Origin: Planococcus salinus
GTDB lineage: Bacteria; Bacillota; Bacilli; Bacillales_A; Planococcaceae
Direction: 5' to 3'
Length of the DNA stretch: 57,926 bases
NCBI RefSeq assembly: GCF_003719725.1
Contig: NZ_RIAX01000009.1
Coordinates: 86,048 to 143,973 of the forward strand
The notes beneath the pieces were generated by a model. The model was given only the letters and a program-made list of their open reading frames with translations, ran no database searches and was not told the origin of the DNA. The position numbers were made by a program, and so were the translations under genes. Below are positions 7,754 through 15,570 of this stretch, piece by piece. How positions within the stretch are numbered: position 1 is the stretch's first letter; every line of letters begins with the position of its first letter.

Positions 7754-9766
7754 TTATCTTTCATCAGTGTAGACATCCGCCACCAGTTCGGCGACGTATC
7801 CACTGCCGTCATTATCCGCGACATCTTCAATCATCATCGCGATGATAAAGTCCGGATTCTCGGAGTTATAAGCGATGAAGAAGCCGTTGTCCTGTCCGGT
7901 GTCTTCTGCTGACGCTTTTGTTTCAGCCGTACCGGTCTTGCCCGCAAGCGGAATATCCGGCAGATTGGCCGCCTGCGCGAAGCCGTCGACCACCACATTG
8001 CGCAGGTTGCCGCGCAGCACTTCGGCGTTTTCCGCACTCAGCAGATTTTCCTTCCACACCTGCGCATCTTCTTCTTCCAGCAGCAAAGTCGGCTCATACA
8101 TGATGCCGTCCGTCAAAATCGGCTGGTACACAGTCGCCAGATGCAGGATATTGGCGAGCATCTGCCCCTGCCCGAATGACGTATCCGCCAGCTGTCCTTC
8201 GGATGACAGTGTGCCGTCATTCGACACTTGCGAAGACCTCAAGTCAAGAACAAACGGAACCGCTTCTCCAAAGCCGAAACTCTCCAAGCCGCTCACCAGA
8301 GTCTCGCGTCCCATCTCCAATGCCTGCCGGGCAAAATAAATATTGTCCGAATAGACCAGCGCGCGGTTCAAGTCGATCGGGTTCGGCGCTTCCGGATGAA
8401 GGCGCGTCACCCGGTAATTGCCCCAGGAATCGTCTTTTTGCCACGTCGGTCCGTTGATCGTCAAACCTGCTGACGGATCGAGCGTACCCGCTTCCATGCC
8501 AATCGCTGCGGTGACCGGTTTGATGGTTGATCCCGGTGCATAGGCAGCGGCAAAGCGATTATACAGCGGGTTCAGCGGATCTTCCGTCAACGCCGTGTAC
8601 TTTTCTCCACTGATGCCCAGCATGAATTCGCTCGGCACAAACCCCGGCGAACTGACGAGCGCCAGCGTTTCACCGGTAGTCGGATCAACCGCGGCACTTG
8701 CCCCCGGTTCTCCGCGCATCGCTTCATATGTCGCGTTCTGTAATTCCGCATCAATGGTCAGCGCGATGGTCTCCCCGTCTTCAGCCGGCGTTTCCGCTAC
8801 TGTGATGGGATCCATTTCCGGCTTCTGAATATAAATCAGCGAGCCGTCCGTGCCGCGCAGCCGGTCTTCCAAATGCCGCTCCAGCCCCTGCCGGCCAATC
8901 AAATCGGTTTCGGTGTAGCCTTCTTCTTTCAGTTCCTCAAACTGTTCGCCGGTAATCTGTCCGATGTATCCGACCAGATGCGATAATGCTTCGCCGTATG
9001 GATATTCACGCATCTCCGTTTCCTGATAGGTGACACCCGGTATTTGCACTGCCTGACTCAGCAGCTCCTGGTCAGAACTTGAAGCGACTGTCAGCGGTAC
9101 AAAATGCTCCGGCTGCACCCAGCTTTGATTCAGCTGATTGTCGATATGCTCTTCCGAAACGCCCAACAGTTCAGCCACTTCGGCTTTTTTTGAATCGTCC
9201 GTGAAACGCTCCGGCACGATGCCGATTTCATAACCCGTGCCGTTGATGGCAATGCCGCGTTCGTTGCGGTCGACGATTTCCCCGCGCGCCGCTGAAGTTG
9301 AGGAAATCCGCACTTCATCGCCTTTTTCCAATTGAGGCAGAATGAACGACGGATTCCATTCCACAAACCAGCCTTCCGTCTCTTCGCGCGTTTCGTGGAG
9401 CAGCGTCATCGTCTTGTCAAATTCGACCGGTCCCGCCAGCGTATCCATCGTAATCTGGACCGGGAAATCCGCCGGCTGCTCCGGATCCCACTCCGTGTCT
9501 TCCGGTGCTTCCGTGAATGTTACTTCCAGATTTTCGATGGCCAGATCGTTGTGCAGTTTTTCCTGCCGTTCGACAAAGTCTTCCGCCGCATACGCCTGTT
9601 TGGTTCCTTCGTTCAAATAATCACGGTACATCTCAGCAAAATCGCCGTCATTCCAGTGTTCTATGTAATCTGCCAACCGCTCTTCCGGTGTCGCCTGCCT
9701 GTCCTGGCAGCCCGCCAGCACCATGAGCAGGATAAGAGAAATAACGCCCCATAATTTTTTGTCCAT
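7754..9766 (-). CDS. MecA/PBP3-like class B penicillin-binding protein (lipoprotein)
   Basis: Peptidoglycan D,D-transpeptidase acting on the outer membrane face, 670 aa. Layout: lipoprotein signal (MVLAGC, Cys20), MecA_N/NTF2-like domain (about 30-140), dimerisation linker with the NERGIAINGTGYE block, and a transpeptidase domain (about 335-665). All catalytic motifs are intact: S413-T-I-K416, S473-D-N475 and K610-T-G612. This is the layout of B. subtilis PBP3 and of staphylococcal PBP2a, which often have low beta-lactam affinity; affinity here cannot be read off. The start has GGAGGAG upstream. It is the functional counterpart of the motif-altered paralogue at 3476-5506, separated by two unrelated genes. 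Confidence 0.92.
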   Translation of the reverse strand: MDKKLWGVISLILLMVLAGCQDRQATPEERLADYIEHWNDGDFAEMYRDYLNEGTKQAYAAEDFVERQEKLHNDLAIENLEVTFTEAPEDTEWDPEQPADFPVQITMDTLAGPVEFDKTMTLLHETREETEGWFVEWNPSFILPQLEKGDEVRISSTSAARGEIVDRNERGIAINGTGYEIGIVPERFTDDSKKAEVAELLGVSEEHIDNQLNQSWVQPEHFVPLTVASSSDQELLSQAVQIPGVTYQETEMREYPYGEALSHLVGYIGQITGEQFEELKEEGYTETDLIGRQGLERHLEDRLRGTDGSLIYIQKPEMDPITVAETPAEDGETIALTIDAELQNATYEAMRGEPGASAAVDPTTGETLALVSSPGFVPSEFMLGISGEKYTALTEDPLNPLYNRFAAAYAPGSTIKPVTAAIGMEAGTLDPSAGLTINGPTWQKDDSWGNYRVTRLHPEAPNPIDLNRALVYSDNIYFARQALEMGRETLVSGLESFGFGEAVPFVLDLRSSQVSNDGTLSSEGQLADTSFGQGQMLANILHLATVYQPILTDGIMYEPTLLLEEEDAQVWKENLLSAENAEVLRGNLRNVVVDGFAQAANLPDIPLAGKTGTAETKASAEDTGQDNGFFIAYNSENPDFIIAMMIEDVADNDGSGYVAELVADVYTDER

Positions 9767-9907
9767 CTCTTTCTCCTCCGTTTCATTTCTTTATTTTACC
9801 AGTGAATCGCTGGAGAGAAAACTGAAAAGAGTCAATGTGGCACTGCTGAAGGGACATACGTTTTCACTTTGGCTTCACTTGGCCACTAGCCTGGCGGGAT
9901 CGATGGC

Positions 9908-9960
9908 GGTCGGAACTCACGGTCAAAACGTCGGAACTCGGGCACGGGCCGTCGGAACTC
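9908..9960. repeat. 21-bp-phased repeat array 2 (3 units)
   Basis: Cores GGTCGGAACTC, CGTCGGAACTC and CGTCGGAACTC start at 9908, 9929 and 9950, exactly 21 bp apart. The first spacer, ACGGTCAAAA, is identical to the first spacer of array 3. The array lies between the PBP start and the terminator of the epimerase gene, and is inverted relative to array 1. Confidence 0.9.
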
Positions 9961-9984
9961 GCACCAAACAAGCAATATCCCACC

Positions 9985-10017
9985 CACAAAAAAGCGGTCC
10001 GCCTCTGGCGAACCGCT
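9985..10017 (-). terminator. Terminator of the TIGR01777 gene
   Basis: Minus strand AGCGGTTCGCC-aga-GGCGGACCGCT, followed by TTTTTTG. Same stem family as those at 3430 and 11150. Confidence 0.88.
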
Positions 10018-10044
10018 CCCTCTTCACTTTGATCTGCCAAACGG

Positions 10045-10935
10045 CTACTGCTTGACGATTTGCCGCAATGCCTGATCGATGGCAGGGTATTTAAAACGGA
10101 ATCCTTGTTTCAGCAGCCGGTCGGGGAACACCCAGCGGCTTTTGAAAATCAGCTCTGTCTCGGTCCGGATGAAGACAGCCCCCATTTCAAGCAGCCAGGC
10201 AGGAGCCGGCAACCCGATTTTGCGTCCCATCGCACGACGCACCTGCTTCATTAATTCCCGGTTGGTGACCGGTTTTGGCGCTGAACAATTGAATACACCG
10301 CTCAAGTCGTCGCGCCCCTGCAGGAATAAGATGATCCGGTAGACGTCTTCGATATGGATCCAGCTGAACATCTGGTTGCCGGACGCCTGTTTGCCACCAA
10401 GTCCGAAACGCACAAGATTTTCATACGGCGTCATGACACCGCCCCCTTGACCAAGGACGATCGCCAGCCGCAGCGCCACTTGCCGTGTCCGCGGAAGCTG
10501 GAAAGAAAACAAGGTTTGTTCCCATGCTTTCCCGACATCGACCGAAAAGCCCCTGCCCAATTCGCCGTTCGCTTCTGTCATCGGCCGGTCTTCGGCATGA
10601 CGGTAAATCGTGGCCGTGCTGGAATTGATCCACAGAGGCGGCGGATTATAGCATGCCTGTATCGCTTCACCGAGCGTTTCGGTAGTGATGGTACGCGAAT
10701 TGTAGATCTCCCGTTTGTTTTTTTCCGTGTAGCGGCAATTGACCGACTTGCCGGCCAAATTGATGAGCATCTCCGCCCCTTCCAATGCGTCGATGATGCC
10801 GTTTTTGTCGTCCCAACTGATATGCTGCGGCTGCCTTGAAATGATAAGCACCTCATAGCCGGTATCCGTAAACTGCTGCTCCAAATATCGTCCAATAAAA
10901 CCAGTCCCGCCGGCCAACACCACTTTTTTCTTCAT
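10045..10935 (-). CDS. TIGR01777-family NAD(P)-dependent epimerase-like protein
   Basis: Extended SDR fold, 296 aa from the chosen ATG. The N-terminal nucleotide-binding motif is VVLAGGTGFIG, followed by INLAGKSVNCRYT and the NSRTITTETLGEAI helix. The C-terminal DUF1731 tail (GFRFKYPAIDQALRQI) is typical of the YfcH/SDR39U1-like group. Substrate and pathway are unknown. The longest frame starts at 10980, but the family begins at MKKKVVLAGG (ATG 10935). A GTG at 10944 with AGGAA upstream is the other plausible start. It is monocistronic and flanked by repeat arrays 2 and 3. Confidence 0.85.
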   Translation of the reverse strand: MKKKVVLAGGTGFIGRYLEQQFTDTGYEVLIISRQPQHISWDDKNGIIDALEGAEMLINLAGKSVNCRYTEKNKREIYNSRTITTETLGEAIQACYNPPPLWINSSTATIYRHAEDRPMTEANGELGRGFSVDVGKAWEQTLFSFQLPRTRQVALRLAIVLGQGGGVMTPYENLVRFGLGGKQASGNQMFSWIHIEDVYRIILFLQGRDDLSGVFNCSAPKPVTNRELMKQVRRAMGRKIGLPAPAWLLEMGAVFIRTETELIFKSRWVFPDRLLKQGFRFKYPAIDQALRQIVKQ

Positions 10936-11041
10936 CTTCTTCACCCATTTCCTGTCAGTTTGATACTTACAGGACGACATGAGACGAATAAAAGATGCGT
11001 GAATTATCGGTCATCAGATAAAATCCGCCAAAATCGGGATT

Positions 11042-11115
11042 GGTCGGAATTCACGGTCAAAACGTCGGAACTCGGGCGCTGGCCGTCGGAACTCACCGGC
11101 AAAAGGTCGGAATTC
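11042..11115. repeat. 21-bp-phased repeat array 3 (4 units)
   Basis: Cores GGTCGGAATTC, CGTCGGAACTC, CGTCGGAACTC and GGTCGGAATTC start at 11042, 11063, 11084 and 11105, exactly 21 bp apart. Spacers are ACGGTCAAAA, GGGCGCTGGC and ACCGGCAAAA. It lies between the epimerase start and the mnmH terminator, in the same orientation as array 2. Confidence 0.9.
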
Positions 11116-11139
11116 GCTCCACCAAAGCAAAACCAACCA

Positions 11140-11177
11140 AAAAAATAAAAGCAGCCCGCCTCAGCGAACCGCTTTTG
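11140..11177 (-). terminator. Terminator of mnmH
   Basis: Minus strand AGCGGTTCGC-tga-GGCGGGCTGCT, followed by TTTATTTTTTT, just after the stop codon. Confidence 0.88.
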
Positions 11178-11182
11178 TTTCA

Positions 11183-12250
11183 TTAAAACCGTTGATTTGC
11201 CAACAGCTCTTTTTCATTGACCTGAGAAATCGTTTCTTTAATTACCCGGACCGCTTCGTCGATGTCCTCAACATGCAGCACTTTTTTCTTTGTTTCATCG
11301 TATTGAAGCCCGGTATGCTCGTAGCGGGAGTCGTAGTAATTCTCCAGCAGCAATCGGACCGCCGAAGCGAACTGTCCGGTTTGCAGATCCTCTTCGATCT
11401 GCTTGGCGACCGGCGTGTGGATCCGGGACTTGATGCGCTGAAAGGCTTCCATGCATTGCTGTTGATGCTCCCATGGATTGTAATCTTCCAGAATCTCCTG
11501 GATTCTTTGTTCCATCGGCATGTCGATGATCAGTTGCACGCTGTGGTCCTTCAAATCGCTCAGGAATGGCGGCACCACCACTTTTCCAATCCGGTTGCTT
11601 TCCGCTTCCACAAGCATATACGGCGCGTTTTGCAATTTCCGCATTTGCTGGACAAATAAAGCATCAAAGGTTTTTTGGTTATGCGGCTCGGCGCCGATAT
11701 GCCCGAAAATGGATCCTTTGTGATTGGCCATCCCTTCCAGGTCCATCACCGGATACCCTTCTTCCTGCAGCCGCTTTAAGATTCTCGTTTTCCCCGTGCC
11801 CGTCAGGCCGTTTAAAAAATACACCGGAAACGGAGATTCCTGCCGGTCGAGCTGACCCATCACCCATTTGCGGTATTCGCGGATTCCACCTTCCAGCCGG
11901 TGCACATGGACATTCATCAAATCCAGCAGCGTGGCCGTCGTTTTACTGCGCATGCCGCCGCGCCAGCAAAACACCGTTTTCTCTCCTTTGATCTGCTGAA
12001 ACTGCCGGACAAACTCCGGAAGCTTCGCTGAAATGATCTCAAGGCCGCGCTCTTTTGCCGCCTCCACGCTCACTTGCTTATAAAGCGTGCCGACTTCCGC
12101 CCGTTCGGCATCGCTGAAAAACGGGATATTGACACTTCCCGTAATCGAAAAGTCGTTGTATTCAGATGGTGACCTGACATCAATCAGCACCATTTTCTCT
12201 TCTTCAATCATTGGAATTAAGTCACTTACTTTAATATTGCTGTACATCAT
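11183..12250 (-). CDS. mnmH: tRNA 2-selenouridine synthase MnmH (SelU/YbbB)
   Basis: 355-aa enzyme that acts on the wobble 2-thiouridine of certain tRNAs, by S-geranylation and replacement by selenium. The N-terminal rhodanese domain (about 1-130) has the DVRSPSEYNDF motif and the active-site loop VFCWRGGMRS. The second half is a P-loop domain with LNGLTGTGKTRIL. GGAGG precedes the ATG pair. No selD or selA lies in the window, so whether the cell uses selenium or the enzyme only geranylates is open. It is monocistronic. Confidence 0.93.
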   Translation of the reverse strand: MMYSNIKVSDLIPMIEEEKMVLIDVRSPSEYNDFSITGSVNIPFFSDAERAEVGTLYKQVSVEAAKERGLEIISAKLPEFVRQFQQIKGEKTVFCWRGGMRSKTTATLLDLMNVHVHRLEGGIREYRKWVMGQLDRQESPFPVYFLNGLTGTGKTRILKRLQEEGYPVMDLEGMANHKGSIFGHIGAEPHNQKTFDALFVQQMRKLQNAPYMLVEAESNRIGKVVVPPFLSDLKDHSVQLIIDMPMEQRIQEILEDYNPWEHQQQCMEAFQRIKSRIHTPVAKQIEEDLQTGQFASAVRLLLENYYDSRYEHTGLQYDETKKKVLHVEDIDEAVRVIKETISQVNEKELLANQRF

Positions 12251-12380
12251 TTTCCCTCCAAAAAGAACATGCCGCTTTTCTTACAATATTAAGTATACAC
12301 CTTCCCGCGCCAATTGAAGCTTTCAACGGTTTGTTTTCCGGTCCGGCTGAAACCCGACTTCTCCGAACAATGAAAGCAAA

Positions 12381-12426
12381 CCTCAAAAAAACGGAAGCCC
12401 CGCAGGAAATTCCGTTTTCTTTGAGG
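12381..12426 (-). terminator. Terminator after the DUF4385 gene
   Basis: Near-palindrome CCTCAAAGAAAACGGA / TCCGTTTTTTTGAGG on the minus strand, with a T-rich 3' arm, about 20 nt after the stop. Confidence 0.8.
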
Positions 12427-12446
12427 CTGAATTGTCTCTAACCCGT

Positions 12447-12899
12447 TCATCCATATTCTTTCTGGTGCTGCTTTTTGCGGCGCAGGTAGTCCTCATCTTG
12501 TCTTATCTCATCCCATTTCTTCTTGAAAATAGCCGCCGCTTCCTCTTTTACCGGGTCAATCTGGCGCTCTTTGATCGAGCCGTCTTCATTATATTTGCGG
12601 CCGCCTTTGTAATTCGTATAGCGCCGCGCACGCGTATAGCCCATCTGGATATACTTCCGCGCCATGTCCATGCCGACGAAATCATCCTGCCGCCTGTATT
12701 CCTCGAACATTTCATAGATTTTATCGCATGATTCCTGGGCAATCTCCGGCGTCTTGAAGCGCCAGTGCGGCAGAATCTCGCTTTTATACGGTTCCACCAG
12801 CAGCACCCCCTGCTCGCCTTTGCCGACACGGTACAATTCCGGCTGCTTCCGCAGGTCCAGGTTTTTGTAATCCAGCTCATAGTTAAACGCCATCATCAT
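12447..12899 (-). CDS. DUF4385 protein
   Basis: 150-aa soluble protein with no signal or membrane segment. Recognisable family blocks are FNYELDYKNLDLRKQPELYR, VGKGEQGVLLVEPYKSEILP, HWRFKTPEIA and GMDMARKYIQMG. Biochemical function is unknown; I infer nothing beyond the family. The C-terminal third is rich in Lys, Arg and Glu. AAGGAG sits 4-10 nt before a run of three ATG codons, so the exact start is ambiguous by two codons. It is monocistronic, with a terminator downstream. Confidence 0.85.
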   Translation of the reverse strand: MMMAFNYELDYKNLDLRKQPELYRVGKGEQGVLLVEPYKSEILPHWRFKTPEIAQESCDKIYEMFEEYRRQDDFVGMDMARKYIQMGYTRARRYTNYKGGRKYNEDGSIKERQIDPVKEEAAAIFKKKWDEIRQDEDYLRRKKQHQKEYG

Positions 12900-13044
12900 C
12901 CACTCCTTGCCTCATTTATACCCGGTTTTGGCGCAAACACTCTCAAGAAACAAGTGCTTTTGCCATGTCTCTTTTCGCCCTCTCTCCCGTTTGTCCCTCT
13001 GAATGAAAAGTTGCAACTCGTCCGTTCAAGCGATTTTTCTGCAA

Positions 13045-13083
13045 ATAAAACAGGCCGGTTCATCCCCGGGACCCGACTGTTTA
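13045..13083 (-). repeat. Orphan terminator-like hairpin, diverged copy of the one at 13906
   Basis: Within the roughly 316-base gap between DUF4385 and the VOC gene, the minus strand reads TGATGGAATAAACAGTCGGG, then a hairpin and CCTGTTTTATTTG. The terminator of the DUF5316 gene has the matching TGATGGAATGAACAGTCCGG. No minus-strand gene precedes this copy, so it may mark a lost gene. I see nothing else convincing in the gap except a TATAAT at about 13152 before the VOC gene. Confidence 0.5.
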
Positions 13084-13215
13084 TTCCATCACTGGAGTCC
13101 AAATCGACGATCACCTGCAGAAAACAGCCACCACCCACCTGCTTCAGCCGGTATAATAAAATCAACAGCAACACGGCCAGTCTTGATTGAATCAAAAATC
13201 TTAGGAGGAATGGGA

Positions 13216-13629
13216 ATGAAACCACACATTTCAGTCATCACATTAGGCGTAGAGAACCTGGAAAAGTCGCTTCAGTTTTACAGGGATGATTTGGGGTGGG
13301 CATCATCCGGGATTGTTGGTGCTGAATTCGAGCATGGGGCAGTTGCCTTTTTTGATTTACAGGACGGCTTGAAATTGGCGTTATGGAAGCGTTCGGATAT
13401 TGCACATGACGCAAACCTGCCGCTCAGTCCATCCACCCCCATCAATATGACACTTGGCCATAATGTAGCAAACAAGGAGGAAGTCGACGCAGTCATGGAA
13501 CAAGCGAGACAGGCAGGAGCCACCATCACAGTGCCGGCACATGACACATTTTGGGGCGGCTACGCGGGTTATTTTCAAGATCCCGACGGCCATTTATGGG
13601 AAGCAGTGTGGAATCCGGAATGGAGCTGA
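13216..13629 (+). CDS. VOC/glyoxalase-fold protein
   Basis: 137-aa single-domain vicinal-oxygen-chelate protein with two beta-alpha-beta-beta-beta modules: HISVITLGVENLEKSLQFYR at the start, and GYFQDPDGHLWEAVWNPE at the end with the usual metal-ligand Glu position. The family includes glyoxalases, dioxygenases and antibiotic-binding proteins, and the substrate cannot be deduced. I place the start at ATG 13216, because AGGAGG lies 7 nt upstream. The in-frame ATG at 13210 is too close to that site, and the longer frame back to 13003 has no family resemblance. Confidence 0.85.
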   Translation: MKPHISVITLGVENLEKSLQFYRDDLGWASSGIVGAEFEHGAVAFFDLQDGLKLALWKRSDIAHDANLPLSPSTPINMTLGHNVANKEEVDAVMEQARQAGATITVPAHDTFWGGYAGYFQDPDGHLWEAVWNPEWS

Positions 13630-13660
13630 CTTCCATACAGCATCTTCGTACAGGTAAAAT

Positions 13661-13693
13661 AAAACGGCAGACTCAGTCTCCTGTCTGCCGCTT
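13661..13693. terminator. Bidirectional terminator between convergent genes
   Basis: CGGCAGAC / GTCTGCCG stem, followed by CTTTTCCTTTT on the plus strand. It serves the VOC gene and overlaps the end of the convergent small membrane gene. Confidence 0.75.
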
Positions 13694-13867
13694 TTCCTTT
13701 TCTATGTAATACACCAGGATCCCAACGCTGACTGTTCCTATACCGCCAAAAACAAGCCCCACTACAGCCGTGGCCTCCAATGTAAAATTCCATAAGCCAG
13801 CCATAAAACTGACGCTGATCAGCAGGAAAAACAACCAATGCCAATTTCGTGAAAACCAGCTTTTCAA
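13673..13867 (-). CDS. Small two-helix membrane protein, unknown
   Basis: A 64-aa protein with two hydrophobic segments (about WLFFLLISVSFMAGLW and AVVGLVFGGIGTVSVGILVYY) and a charged tail, EKEKRQTGD. I do not recognise the family. The best start is a TTG at 13867 with GGAGGGG 6 nt upstream. In-frame ATGs at 13891 and 13882 have no Shine-Dalgarno. It lies 39 nt after the DUF5316 terminator on the same strand. Confidence 0.6.
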   Translation of the reverse strand: MKSWFSRNWHWLFFLLISVSFMAGLWNFTLEATAVVGLVFGGIGTVSVGILVYYIEKEKRQTGD

Positions 13868-13905
13868 AGCTTTCCCCTCCATTCCATGCATCGCTTTTTC
13901 AAATC

Positions 13906-13943
13906 ATAAAAACAGCCCAGCCCAAAATATGGACCGGACTGTT
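13906..13943 (-). terminator. Terminator of the DUF5316 gene
   Basis: Minus strand AACAGTCCGGTCC / GGGCTGGGCTGTT, fully paired when G-U pairs are allowed, followed by TTTTATG. Confidence 0.75.
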
Positions 13944-13971
13944 CATTCCATCACTTATATCGACTCGATGC

Positions 13972-14262
13972 TCAGCCGAGATAAACAAAGCCGATGACAG
14001 CGAGCAGCAGATTGGGCGCTGCCATCAGCAGAACACCGCCAATTCGTGCGGATCGCTCCCGCTGTTCCCGTCTTCTTTCCGAAGCGAAATTCCGCTTGTC
14101 TTTGCCACCTTTCGCTGAAGTAATTGACAAGATCGCCGCATAAATAAGACAAATAAGTCCAAACGCACCGGCAATAAGAATCATCAACGACCAATTATCA
14201 GCCAGATAGGCGATGACGGCGCTCAATATCGCAACTCCGATCCCTGTAAGAAAGTATTTCAT
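13972..14262 (-). CDS. DUF5316-like small membrane protein
   Basis: 96-aa protein with an N-terminal helix (MKYFLTGIGVAILSAVIAYL), a second helix (about LMILIAGAFGLICLIYAAIL), a basic cytoplasmic loop rich in Arg and Lys, and a C-terminal helix ending VIGFVYLG. It resembles DUF5316 proteins of Bacilli, whose role is unknown. The start at ATG 14262 has AGGAGG 7-8 nt upstream. The longer frame (to 14466) overlaps the divergent oxidase gene and is rejected. Confidence 0.7.
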   Translation of the reverse strand: MKYFLTGIGVAILSAVIAYLADNWSLMILIAGAFGLICLIYAAILSITSAKGGKDKRNFASERRREQRERSARIGGVLLMAAPNLLLAVIGFVYLG

Positions 14263-14406
14263 CCTGTTTCCTCCTCGTATATGATGTCCGTGACTGCTCA
14301 GCTTTCGCCCCATGATGAAAGCACATCGTCTGCAGACAGCGTCTCTTATTATAGGATATAATTGTTCAAAAGTTACAGCAAGTGACAATTTCGGGAGGTA
14401 TGTGAC

Positions 14407-15546
14407 ATGGAGTTCGATGCAATCATCATTGGCGGCGGTTCGATGGGAATGGCGGCCGCCTACCATTTAACGAAGCGCCGTAAAAGGGTGGCCGTCATTG
14501 ACGCCTTCGATCCGCCCCATTCAGAAGGTTCCCATCACGGCGAAACGCGGCTGATCCGTCATGCATACGGAGAAGGCGGCAACTACGTTCCCCTGGCGCT
14601 GCGCGCACAGACATTATGGCTCGAATTGGAGCAAGCAGCCGGCCGAAAGCTGTTTTATCAAACCGGTGTATTGAATATCGGCACGGAAAGCTCCTCGTTT
14701 CTGCATAATGTCATCGAGTCTGCCGAAACGCATCAATTGCCTCATGAACGGCTGACTGCATCGGATATCAACAGCCGCTGGGGCGGATTTCAATTGCCGG
14801 ACAGTTTGATGGGCTGTTTTGAACCGAATTCCGGCGTTCTGCTGAGTGAAGAAATCATCCGGGCCTACCGCGAACTGGCAGTTGTGCAGGGCGCTCATTT
14901 GATGACAAATACACGCGTGAAACAGATGGTGGACCAGGAAGGAGCCATCCACATAATCGCAGGCGACAAAAAATTCACAGCGAAACAATTGATTGTGACC
15001 GCCGGAAAAGGGACGAACGCCGTACTCTCCCTGCTTGGAACTTCCCTGCCGCTGCAGCCGGTCCGGAAAACGTTTTCCTGGTTTAACGCTGCCGAAGCCG
15101 TCTATGGGCCGGATGCCTTTCCAGCCTGGTCATTTGAAAACGGCGAAAGCACGTATTACGGATTTCCAAGCATTGCACAGGCAGGGCTGAAAATCGGACG
15201 GCATGACCGGGGAGTTGCAGTTTCAGCAGAAGATAAACTCGCCTCATTTGGCGATTATCCTGAAGACGTACAGGAGGTCACGCAGTTTGTTGACCGTCAC
15301 ATGTCAGAAAAACTGGTCCACAAAGACGGCAAAATCTGCACGTACACCAACACACCGGATGGCGACTTTGTCATCGACCGCCTCCCTGGTCACCCGAGCG
15401 TCATCGTCGCCTGCGGATTTTCCGGGCACGGTTTCAAGTTCAGCAGCGTCGTTGGCGAAATCCTCAGTGAGTTGGTAACGGAAGGCCAGTCATCACTCGA
15501 CATCTCCCATTTTTCATTGGACCGTTTCCAGGTAATTTTTTCCTGA
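14407..15546 (+). CDS. Monomeric sarcosine oxidase / N-methyltryptophan oxidase family flavoenzyme
   Basis: 379-aa FAD-dependent amine oxidase. The FAD-binding motif is IIIGGGSMGMAAAYHL at residues 6-21, followed by the SHHGETRLIRHAYGEG block that lines the flavin site in MSOX/SolA. Cys311, in KICTYTNTPDGDF, matches the cysteine that binds FAD covalently (Cys315 in B. subtilis-type MSOX). The CGFSGHGFKF segment near the end is also conserved. It oxidises an N-methyl amino acid to formaldehyde, the free amino acid and H2O2; the exact substrate is not decided by these motifs. GGGAGG lies upstream of the ATG. It is a single gene, convergent with the next. Confidence 0.88.
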   Translation: MEFDAIIIGGGSMGMAAAYHLTKRRKRVAVIDAFDPPHSEGSHHGETRLIRHAYGEGGNYVPLALRAQTLWLELEQAAGRKLFYQTGVLNIGTESSSFLHNVIESAETHQLPHERLTASDINSRWGGFQLPDSLMGCFEPNSGVLLSEEIIRAYRELAVVQGAHLMTNTRVKQMVDQEGAIHIIAGDKKFTAKQLIVTAGKGTNAVLSLLGTSLPLQPVRKTFSWFNAAEAVYGPDAFPAWSFENGESTYYGFPSIAQAGLKIGRHDRGVAVSAEDKLASFGDYPEDVQEVTQFVDRHMSEKLVHKDGKICTYTNTPDGDFVIDRLPGHPSVIVACGFSGHGFKFSSVVGEILSELVTEGQSSLDISHFSLDRFQVIFS

Positions 15547-15570
15547 CTCTAAGCTGAGGAAAAGGTTTTA

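Noticed and set aside
3315..11115. Repeat arrays as CRISPR
   Set aside because: Core 11 bp and spacer 10 bp are far too short, and no cas genes are present.
9908..11115. Arrays as plasmid iterons (replication origin)
   Set aside because: The 21-bp period is iteron-like, but there is no Rep gene, no AT-rich melting region and the context is chromosomal.
10960..11148. Plus-strand 62-codon frame with SEF/SEL repeats
   Set aside because: It spans array 3 and lacks a Shine-Dalgarno site and any family resemblance.
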